Shown one piece after another: positions 25,927-33,318 of a stretch of DNA of 64,000 bases. The stretch's first letter is position 1. Each line of letters starts with the position of its first letter. The position numbers and the translations under genes were made by a program. The stretch is from the NCBI GenBank assembly GCA_031254105.1, contig JAIRVB010000039.1, forward strand, positions 186,001-250,000, in the 5' to 3' direction. The stretch is from Chitinispirillales bacterium. Its GTDB lineage: Bacteria > Fibrobacterota > Chitinivibrionia > Chitinivibrionales > Chitinispirillaceae. The notes beneath the pieces were generated by a model that searched no databases, was not told the origin of the DNA, and saw nothing but the letters and a program-made list of their open reading frames with translations.

Positions 25927-26943
25927 ATGTCAGGCAAACAATACAGTAACGGATACAAATTAAGCGCGGGCGCTCTGAGAGCCGCTTTAGCGCTGTTTGC
26001 GTTTGCGTTTGTTTGTGTGGCAAATCCGGTTAAAAAAATGGTTGCGCTTCACTTTATTGATTCTGTCATGGTAAACGATACGCTGATCCGTCTTGGCGAT
26101 ATAGCTAAGATTGAGTGTCGTGACGCCGCGATGATCGCTTCACTTTCGCAAGTTTCTGTGGGTGAAGCCGCTCCCCCGGGATTTAACCGTTTTGTAAATA
26201 CTGCCGATTTTGTTGAATTTAAACTCAAGCCATTCTTTAAAGACGCTCAGTTTAGCGCAAGTCATAAGAGGGTTAAGGTCGCAAGCGATTTTCAGGAGAG
26301 AAGGGTTGAGCAGTTTGAAGAGCGGATAAGAAATTACGCGGCGGACGCAATCGGCTGGAAAGCGGGGGAGTGGATTCTCACTATAAACAACCTGAAAAGC
26401 TCATGGAAGAGCGCCGGAGGCCCTGTTGAGGTGGAAGTTTCAGGTATCAGCAACCCGTTTGCTAAAGGTAATATTAATCTGCTTCTTACCACGCGTCATG
26501 GAAACCGTATAAACCGTATACCTGTTGCTTGTCATATTAAAGTCAACGCCCCTGTTTTGATCGCGACACGTTCAATTTCGCGCGGGGAAGAGTTTGACGC
26601 TCAAAACTGTTCGCTTGCCGTTATGGATATAACCAATTTCGCTTATACCCCGCTGGGTCAAATCCCTGAAGCGGGAACAATGACGGCAGTGAGAACTGTA
26701 AACGCGGGAAGCATCCTGCATGACAGAATGTTAAAAGCGGTTCCTGCTGTGGCGCGCGGCGACAGGGTACGCATTACTTTTTCAAGTGAACGAATAAAAG
26801 TATCCGTTCTGGGCGTTGCGCGTGAATCTGGCTGCAGCGGGGAACGGATCTGGGTAGAGAATAGTCAAACAGGTAAACTTGTACGCGCGGCTGTATCGGG
26901 CAAAGGCTCGGTCACCGTATTTCAAGAGGGAGATAGAATATGA
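25927..26943 (+). CDS. flgA: FlgA, P-ring assembly chaperone
   Basis: FlgA is a periplasmic chaperone for FlgI polymerisation. The 338-residue product has an N-terminal hydrophobic segment (about 17-36, LRAALALFAFAFVCV) acting as signal sequence, a long first domain, and a C-terminal SAF-type domain (about 215-335) with ATRSISRGEEFDAQNC, GQIPEAGTMTAVRTV and RGDRVRITF. It is longer than enterobacterial FlgA (about 220) but like FlgA of other phyla. Its stop overlaps flgH by four bases (ATGA), so the two are coupled. Confidence 0.85.
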   Translation: MSGKQYSNGYKLSAGALRAALALFAFAFVCVANPVKKMVALHFIDSVMVNDTLIRLGDIAKIECRDAAMIASLSQVSVGEAAPPGFNRFVNTADFVEFKLKPFFKDAQFSASHKRVKVASDFQERRVEQFEERIRNYAADAIGWKAGEWILTINNLKSSWKSAGGPVEVEVSGISNPFAKGNINLLLTTRHGNRINRIPVACHIKVNAPVLIATRSISRGEEFDAQNCSLAVMDITNFAYTPLGQIPEAGTMTAVRTVNAGSILHDRMLKAVPAVARGDRVRITFSSERIKVSVLGVARESGCSGERIWVENSQTGKLVRAAVSGKGSVTVFQEGDRI

Positions 26944-27521
26944 ATCTGCGGTTAAAAACAGTTCTTTTGTCGGTGGCCGCCGCTGCCGCGTTCTCTGCGG
27001 CATGGGCAGTTCCCATGCACAGCCTTTTTTCCGATCACCGCGCGATGCGTGTTAATGACATTCTCACAATTCACATTGTGGAATCAGCAAAAGCCGGCAC
27101 GGAATCAAATACAAATACAGACAAATCAAACAGCGCCGAGGTGGGCGTTCCCACTGTGAACAACAGCAGATTCAGCAGGTGGCTGCCAACTTTCGGCGTC
27201 AAATCCAACAACTCCACCAAGTTTGACGGCAAGGGCTCTACCAATAGGAAAGGGTCTTTTGAAGCGACTGTGTCAGCGCGCGTTGTAGAGGTGCTTGAGG
27301 GCGGCAATCTGGTAATAGAGGGCAGTAAAGTCGTTGAGGTCAATCAGGAGAAGGAAGTTATAAAGATAAGCGGAATCGTAAGACCGCAGGATATTCAGAA
27401 AAATAATATTGTGTTTTCATCGAGCATAGCTGACGCGCAGATAACCTATTCCGGCAACGGCGTGGCTGCTACGGCATCACGCGCAGGTATCTTCACAAGG
27501 TTTTTTAACTGGATATTTTGA
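26940..27521 (+). CDS. flgH: Flagellar L-ring protein FlgH
   Basis: A 193-residue protein that forms the outer-membrane L ring. FlgH features are HRAMRVNDILTIHIVE, the Ser/Asn-rich low-complexity section, FEATVSARVVEVLEGGNLVIEG-type core and GIVRPQDI. The N terminus is a typical type I signal peptide ending AAWA; there is no lipobox cysteine, although many FlgH proteins are lipoproteins. It overlaps flgA by four bases. The absence of the lipid anchor suggests a somewhat different way of placing the ring. Confidence 0.9.
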   Translation: MNLRLKTVLLSVAAAAAFSAAWAVPMHSLFSDHRAMRVNDILTIHIVESAKAGTESNTNTDKSNSAEVGVPTVNNSRFSRWLPTFGVKSNNSTKFDGKGSTNRKGSFEATVSARVVEVLEGGNLVIEGSKVVEVNQEKEVIKISGIVRPQDIQKNNIVFSSSIADAQITYSGNGVAATASRAGIFTRFFNWIF

Positions 27522-27580
27522 TTAGTTACAGGCTGTGCCAGTTACCAGACAACTGAAAACTAAAGAATAAAGAGGTTCTC

Positions 27581-28729
27581 ATGAGCAAGAGCAGGTTTAC
27601 CAAAATCGTTTTGTCAAATAATTATTCGCCCTTGCTGTTGGCGGCAGCGGTGGTTTTAATGACAATAACGGCTGCGCCGGCACAGCAGATCCGTGTTAAG
27701 GATGTTGCGTCTGTCACAGGGCTTGAGGATGTGCAGCTTCTCGGCTATGGCCTTGTGGTTGGGTTGTCCGGAACAGGCGACCGCAATCAGACCATCTTTA
27801 CAGAGCAGACTATTGTCAACATGCTCAAGAACATGGGGATTGAGCTTCCTGAAAAGCACATAAGGGTAAGGAACGTTGCGGCGGTTATGGTGACCGGACA
27901 TCTTACCCCTTTCAGACGCAAGGGCACCCGTATTGATGTAACTGTTTCATCAATGGGAGACGCTACAAGCCTTGAAGGCGGAACGCTTATTCTAACCCCC
28001 ATACAGGGGCCGGACGGCAAAATATACGCTTCCGCTCAGGGTCCTTTAGCCACAGGCGGTTATGATCTGCGTGACCGCGGTCTTACCCACATCAAAAAGA
28101 ATCACGTTACTGTGGGCAGAATTACAAACGGCGCGATTGTACAGAATGAATACAAATTCAATATACTTGACGGTAGTAATTTGTCGCTCTCCCTTCACGC
28201 GCCTGACTTTACTTCCGCTGTGTCAATGGCCCAGGCGATTAATATTCAATATGGGGTGGCAAATCTGGCAAAGGCGCTTGACCCGGCGACTGTAGAACTT
28301 AATATGGAGCTTGCGGGCGACGCAGCTTCCGCCGCGGAGTTCATCTCAAGGGTAGAAAACATGACTTTTGAGCCCTCTTCGCAAGCGCGTGTGGTTATTA
28401 ATGAGCGCACAGGAACAATTGTAGCGGGCGGCACAGTGCGTATATCACAGGTTGCGGTAACGCACGGCGGCGTTAAGGTTGAAGTGGTTAATTTACCTGA
28501 AGTGATCCAGCCCCGCCCCTTCAGCCTGGGCCGTACCGAAGTGGTGCCGAACCCATCTATGATAGTAGAGGAGAAGGATGCCGAGATGGTGGTGCTTGAC
28601 GGAAACACGACAGTTTCGGAACTGGCTCAGGCGCTCAACTCCTTGGGCGTAACTCCAAGAGATATCATAGCGATTTTACAGGCGATAAAAGAAGCGGGAG
28701 CGCTTCACGCCAATCTGATAGTTCTGTAA
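27581..28729 (+). CDS. flgI: Flagellar P-ring protein FlgI
   Basis: A 382-residue periplasmic ring protein around the rod. A signal sequence (about 15-35, LLLAAAVVLMTITAAPA) is followed by the near-invariant IRVKDVASV, LLGYGLVVGLSGTGD, IELPEKHIRVRNVAAVMV and ends TPRDIIAILQAIKEAGAL, the standard C terminus. AGAGG precedes the ATG. Last clear flagellar gene of the operon. FlgJ, FlgK and FlgL are not seen after it, so the locus is interrupted or arranged differently from enterobacteria. Confidence 0.95.
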   Translation: MSKSRFTKIVLSNNYSPLLLAAAVVLMTITAAPAQQIRVKDVASVTGLEDVQLLGYGLVVGLSGTGDRNQTIFTEQTIVNMLKNMGIELPEKHIRVRNVAAVMVTGHLTPFRRKGTRIDVTVSSMGDATSLEGGTLILTPIQGPDGKIYASAQGPLATGGYDLRDRGLTHIKKNHVTVGRITNGAIVQNEYKFNILDGSNLSLSLHAPDFTSAVSMAQAINIQYGVANLAKALDPATVELNMELAGDAASAAEFISRVENMTFEPSSQARVVINERTGTIVAGGTVRISQVAVTHGGVKVEVVNLPEVIQPRPFSLGRTEVVPNPSMIVEEKDAEMVVLDGNTTVSELAQALNSLGVTPRDIIAILQAIKEAGALHANLIVL

Positions 28730-28805
28730 CAGCGCGGTTTACCGCGCTCAATAATAATAAACGGTGTCTTGGGGCGAGCCCCGTCGTCACCTATCCAAAA
28801 GGTCT

Positions 28806-29018
28806 GGACGCAGGGATGTGATTTAGCGCAGGGAAGCGCACCAGACATTTTTAGTAGTGATAAACCGTAGGGAACGGCCAGTGGCCGTTCCGCTAATCTT
28901 AACCGGAAAAATCCTGGGGACGCGCAGGGATGTGATTTAAGCGCAGGGAAGCGCACCATGTTTTTCATAACGATAACGACAAACCGTAGGGAACGGCCGG
29001 TGGCCGTTCCGCTAATCT
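28806..29018. repeat. Tandem direct repeat of about 114 bases, each with a family B palindrome
   Basis: Two copies, about 28806-28899 and 28919-29018, both begin near GCAGGGATGTGATTT, contain GCGCAGGGAAGCGCACCA and end with GTAGGGAACGGCC plus its palindromic partner and GCTAATC. The family B dyads are at 28871-28891 and 28990-29010. They fill the flgI downstream spacer. Confidence 0.75.
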
Positions 29019-29073
29019 ACCCAAAAGCAGCGCGGGAGATGCGCTGCCGGATAGTGTCACGTGGAGGTAACTT

Positions 29074-29622
29074 ATGCCAGTGATGAAAGCGTGCAGTACA
29101 GGCTTTATCAGAGGAATCAGCGGCCGCGGCGCGGTTAAAAGAACAGGCGCGGCTCCGGCGTTTCGTTTGCGGTTGGAAGAAAACAAAGACGCTGTCTCTA
29201 CCTTTTGTTTTGGCGGGGGAAGCGTGTCTGTTTTCAAAACGAAAGAATACTCAAAAGATAACCCTGTGATGATAGTAAAGTTTTGGGATGAGAATGAAGC
29301 GGTGTTCTCTCAGACCATAAATGTGGAAAACGTGAATCCCTTAAACGCGAATAATTTAGAGATGATCGCGTTAAGCAGCTTTCTTGATAAAGAGGGATAT
29401 TCGGAAAACAGCATACTTTGTTTCATAAGCTGCGCAAGAGGCTGCTCTCCGGTAACTCAAACCGAAGATCGCAATAGCGCGGCCAGCAGGAAAAACTTCA
29501 TAGTTCAGGTTGATGAATGGAGAAAAAATCAATACAGTACAGGTAATATTGCGGGATTTCGCTGCTTATCAAATTACTACAATCTGCTGGCGTTACGGTC
29601 AAAACCGCTTTATGAAGAATAG
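29074..29622 (+). CDS. Unknown 182-residue protein downstream of flgI
   Basis: I do not recognise this protein. GGAGG at 29063-29067 is ideally placed before ATG 29074, so it is probably translated. The N-terminal 40 residues are basic and low in complexity; the rest is a mixed alpha/beta globular protein (SVFKTKEYSKDNPVMIVKF, SFLDKEGYSENSILCFI) with four cysteines clustered around residues 123-134. There is no signal peptide or membrane helix. It may be transcribed with the flagellar genes, but 344 bases of repeats lie between. It converges on the DUF2723 gene. Confidence 0.6.
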   Translation: MPVMKACSTGFIRGISGRGAVKRTGAAPAFRLRLEENKDAVSTFCFGGGSVSVFKTKEYSKDNPVMIVKFWDENEAVFSQTINVENVNPLNANNLEMIALSSFLDKEGYSENSILCFISCARGCSPVTQTEDRNSAASRKNFIVQVDEWRKNQYSTGNIAGFRCLSNYYNLLALRSKPLYEE

Positions 29623-29637
29623 TGGTCAGCGGGCAGC

Positions 29638-29713
29638 GGTTAGTGATTAGTAAAACAGGAGAAAATCCAAAGTTGGTTTTAACTAACCACTAACAACTAA
29701 CCACTAACAACTA
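29638..29713. repeat. Seven-base-period repeat, ACTAACC/ACTAACA words
   Basis: ACTAACC, ACTAACA, ACTAACC, ACTAACA and ACTA run from 29682 to 29713, touching the stop codon of the convergent DUF2723 gene. An inverted partner GGTTAGT-GATTAGT is at 29638-29651, so the spacer may form a hairpin between the two converging genes. Confidence 0.65.
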
Positions 29714-32221
29714 TTTCGCCAGCTCCATCGCCCTTTTTGCCTGCTCCAGCATAGTCTCATACTGATTACTGTTTGCGGGATCTTCTTTAATGGCCGCTTC
29801 CATCGCCTTAACCGCCTCTTCAACCATTCCATGGTCAAGGAAGAACTCGTTGCGGATAGCGCGCGGACGCCAGTCCCAAAGCATCTCTTCTACACATGTA
29901 TCAAGAAACCTTTTGACGGTCTCCTTATTTTCACTATAGGTATTTTCAAGCTTTGCAAGCTCCTTAGCTTGCTGCGTGTTTTCCTGCGCGGTGCCCAAGA
30001 GAGTTGTTCTCATAACCCCAACCTCTCTTTTGAGTTTGTCCATGGGACGGCGCAGATCAAAAGCGATCTGAAGGTAATTGGTCAGGAGTCTGCGGGAGGT
30101 ATCGTTGTTTTTTGCTTTTCCGATTCCTCTGAATTTGTAAACAGAGTCAATCTTTGCGAGCGTACCTTCCAGATCATAATGGTTTTCCGCCGTTACCCTC
30201 TCAGGCATTACTTTTGAGACTAATCCCTTAGTTTGCAGAAATGGGGCAAGTCCCATTAAATTGTCATCTGAAACTGTCATGGCGAAGTAGATAGGCTTTT
30301 CCCATTTGTTAGCGTCTACAATATTAAGCACCATCATATCCTGTACGCGCAGTATCCGGTGATCTCTCTGGCCCGGCAGCGTAAGCGTTATATTGGCGTT
30401 TCTGAGAGTATGCTGACGCGGTTCCGCAAACGGGTAACGCTGAGGCTGCAGGTTTTCAATCTCACTTTCTGAATAGGAGATAGGCACTCTTGGCTCAAGC
30501 TTTTTGAGCTGCTTTATGTACCAGTCTGTATTAAGAAGGCTCAGGTTTACAACACGCACATCCGTGCGGATTCCGTAAGCTTCCTGAAGCGCCCAGAGAG
30601 GAAAAGTGTCATTGTCGCCGTTTGTAAAAAGAATTCCATTGGGTCCGCAGCTGTTAAGCAGGTTATAGGCGTAGTCATGGGCGATCCAGTCGCCGCTGCG
30701 GGTGCTGAGGTTGTAGTTTGTGACCGCGGGGATAACCGGAGACGCAAGGAGCAGCAGCGCGCAAATAGGAGCCGCGGTCTTGCTGACAGCGCGGTCTTTG
30801 GATGAATACAGCGCGTGCAGAAGGCATGTCGCCGCCATACCGATCCACATCCCGAAATACATAAACCCTGCCGTAAAGAAATAATCTCTAACCCTCACCT
30901 CACGGTGAACTGTAGGCATCGGGCCCGGCCTGCCTGCCCGGTTCCACTGCTCGTAATCGTACCTTTCAGGCAAGTTGCCATCCGCGAAATTCATATAAAA
31001 GACAAGTCCGATAGACGCTAAGAGTGTAAGTGATATAAGAAACACCGCCGCGCTTTTGTTTTTTTTGAACATGTAAAACCAGCCGTAAATCATAAAAGCC
31101 GTAGGGATAAGGTAGACAAGGAGCTTGGATATGCCGGGGATAAATCCAGCCCTGAAAAGAGATACTTCAGTATCCTGGGCGCCTAATCTGAAAAACTGCG
31201 TTATGTGGAACCCGCCAAAACCCATGTGCCCTTCGATACCAAACTGGCTTGCCCAGTAGCCTCTGCGCCAGAACATACGGGAGATCATACTCTCAGAACC
31301 GTATTGGCGTCTTTCGAGGAATCCTACAAATGCCTGCCATGTAGAAGGATGGTTCTCATTTATCATCGGCTCAAGAGCGGATCTTATAGGAATAAAAAGG
31401 TGTACCGAGTATCCGACTATGGCAAAAAGCGCAAGCATGAAGCAGAAGCGCCACTGGTACTGGTTTTTCTGAGAAACAAGAGACATCGTAAAAGTCACGG
31501 CAAGCGTTATTGCCGCAAACAACAGAAATGTCGCCAGACTGAACAAAACCGAAGCCATGAGAATACCGGTAATCCACAGCCGCCAGTCTTTGCGCTTCTT
31601 CTCATCCCACAGTACAATAAATAAAAACGCGGGCGGGAAAATTATCATACTGTACATGTGAAGCCCGATACCCAAAAACCCAAGGAACGCCACTAACACT
31701 AAAAGCTTGTCCCGGTCAGCTGCCTTGCTCTGCGCCCACTTCAGCACAAGAAGTGTACAAATAGCAATATTAAGCATACACATATTATATACGGAAGTCT
31801 CTACCGCGCTGAACCAGAATGTGTAGCCGAATGCCGCGAAAAGCCCGCCCACAACCCCGCCGGTATAAAGAGTGATTCTCTTCTGCGCGGTATCGGGAGA
31901 ACCGATAAAAAGCTTCGCGGCCTCTACGATAATCAGATATATAACCATAGCGGTCAGCGCGCTTGAGAGAGCTACAGCAAAGTTCATCCTGTAGCCAACA
32001 TCGCTGAAGAACGAAAAGAACATGCTTGATACACGCATCATCAGCACAAACAGCGGGTTGCCGGGCGGATGCGGAATACCGAGTGAGTGACCGGCGGCAG
32101 TATATTCACCGCAATCCCAGAACGCAACTGTAGGTGCGACAGTGGCGAGGTAAACGCCAAATGAAGTAAGAAAAACCAGAGCGGCGCAAAGCCAGTTATA
32201 ACGCGCGGTTGATTGTTCCAA
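29711..32221 (-). CDS. DUF2723/TMEM260-like membrane protein with C-terminal TPR-like part
   Basis: An 836-residue polytopic inner-membrane protein. The first 100 residues have the DUF2723 signature (FLTSFGVYLATVAPTVAFWD, CGEYTAAGHSLGIPHPPGNP), the GT-C-like family to which the human O-mannosyltransferase TMEM260 belongs. About 11 membrane helices extend to residue 520; FTNGDNDTFPLWALQEAYGI begins a soluble domain, and residues about 770-830 look like one or two TPR helices. A glycosyltransferase acting on a lipid-linked sugar is the likely role, the acceptor is unknown. Translation probably begins at a TTG (32221) with AAGGA upstream. Confidence 0.85.
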   Translation of the reverse strand: MEQSTARYNWLCAALVFLTSFGVYLATVAPTVAFWDCGEYTAAGHSLGIPHPPGNPLFVLMMRVSSMFFSFFSDVGYRMNFAVALSSALTAMVIYLIIVEAAKLFIGSPDTAQKRITLYTGGVVGGLFAAFGYTFWFSAVETSVYNMCMLNIAICTLLVLKWAQSKAADRDKLLVLVAFLGFLGIGLHMYSMIIFPPAFLFIVLWDEKKRKDWRLWITGILMASVLFSLATFLLFAAITLAVTFTMSLVSQKNQYQWRFCFMLALFAIVGYSVHLFIPIRSALEPMINENHPSTWQAFVGFLERRQYGSESMISRMFWRRGYWASQFGIEGHMGFGGFHITQFFRLGAQDTEVSLFRAGFIPGISKLLVYLIPTAFMIYGWFYMFKKNKSAAVFLISLTLLASIGLVFYMNFADGNLPERYDYEQWNRAGRPGPMPTVHREVRVRDYFFTAGFMYFGMWIGMAATCLLHALYSSKDRAVSKTAAPICALLLLASPVIPAVTNYNLSTRSGDWIAHDYAYNLLNSCGPNGILFTNGDNDTFPLWALQEAYGIRTDVRVVNLSLLNTDWYIKQLKKLEPRVPISYSESEIENLQPQRYPFAEPRQHTLRNANITLTLPGQRDHRILRVQDMMVLNIVDANKWEKPIYFAMTVSDDNLMGLAPFLQTKGLVSKVMPERVTAENHYDLEGTLAKIDSVYKFRGIGKAKNNDTSRRLLTNYLQIAFDLRRPMDKLKREVGVMRTTLLGTAQENTQQAKELAKLENTYSENKETVKRFLDTCVEEMLWDWRPRAIRNEFFLDHGMVEEAVKAMEAAIKEDPANSNQYETMLEQAKRAMELAK

Positions 32222-32256
32222 GCCAGCATCCTTTTTTGTTAGGTTTCTTGTCGTAG

Positions 32257-32277
32257 GGAACGGTCAATGATCGTTCC
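32257..32277. repeat. Family B palindrome
   Basis: GGAACGGTCAATGATCGTTCC, preceded by GTAG, just upstream of the DUF2723 gene. One mismatch in the dyad. Confidence 0.7.
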
Positions 32278-32594
32278 GCCTCCTTTATCAATAAATAAGG
32301 ACCATCCCGTTAATTTCCGGACTTGATCCCATCTGCTTACTATAGTTAATGACTGCGGGAGCGCTGCCGCCGGTCAGCCCATAAGGCGTAGAATTACGGC
32401 AAGCTAATAAAAATACACATATTGAAAGCCTCAGGTCAACAGAAACTACGCTTCGTCATTTATTTTATTATTTAAAGTCCATGGTCTTAAGGCGCGGGAC
32501 TTCATTTTTAACAGTGACAGGCGGGTGTGAGGGAATTACCGCCATCTCCAAAAAGAGGCGTCCGGTGAGAAATTGTATCCGCGGTAATCCCCAA

Positions 32595-32726
32595 TTTTCC
32601 ATTAAGATTTTCTCCCCTCCCTGTATGGCGCGCAGCCGCTTCGGCTGTCTCTATAACCGCCGCGTTTCAACGCGGGGCGGCAAACCATACACAGAACCAT
32701 CGTCCGCTCCTTAAACATCTTACTCC
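32595..32726. repeat. Family D structured repeat, copy 1
   Basis: A ~130-base element sharing an ordered set of blocks with 61274-61410: TTTTCCAT-AAGATTTTCTCC, an ATGGCGCG block, GTCTCTATAACC, GTTTCAACGCGGGG, an ACACA block and ACATCTT. Within it CCGCGTTTCAACGCGG and CAGCCG-CTTCG-GCTG form small hairpins. A 77-codon frame over it (32481-32714) is not a gene. Confidence 0.65.
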
Positions 32727-33318
32727 CGGCCATATGTTTTGAAGTTGAATTAGTATACTGCCGAAAGTTTCTTATTATCCCCGAAGCTAACCCGGGATTT
32801 TTGTCTTCCAGATAATTACCGCTTGCTGATCAGTGCAGAAATAGATAGCCAAATGCAGAAATAAAAAATATATTCTTTTGTTGTACCATATAGGAGTTTT
32901 CGATTTCTGCTTTGTTTTAAGTTGAGTGAAAGATAAGTTTACAGAAAAAATTTACAGGCTTACTCTTAATTGTAAAGACATGCTTTGGGTTGATGGATTC
33001 CTGCCTTTAAGCTGTCTGGTGGACTTGATCGAACGGCAAGTTTGACTTTAGAGAAAAATTGCCCTTTAGAAACCTGTTTTTTGTCAAAAAACACTCTTTA
33101 TCGTCACCTTTTACAAAAACTTTATCGTTTTTCCCCGCTATTTACCATTTCCCCCTTGATTCGTTTATTTAATCAATTTATATTAATACGTTATTAAAAC
33201 CAATGTGCGGACTGCCGTATCTGTCCCATATAGCAATGATCATTACCAAAAATAATTGACAACGGATTAGTGTTTGTCATCTCTTTCTAACCCAATCATA
33301 ACCTTTCGGAGGATGTTG
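32727..33318. other. Long spacer before ppdK with a family C repeat
   Basis: A family C copy with CAGAAATAGATAGCC and a second GCAGAAATAAAA lies at about 32830-32935. Downstream of it is an AT-rich stretch (33100-33300) that should carry the ppdK promoter. TTGACA at 33256 is a possible -35, but no well-spaced -10 follows. No gene is supported. Confidence 0.35.

Noticed and set aside
33256-33290. Promoter with TTGACA before ppdK
   Set aside because: No acceptable -10 at 16-18 bases follows.
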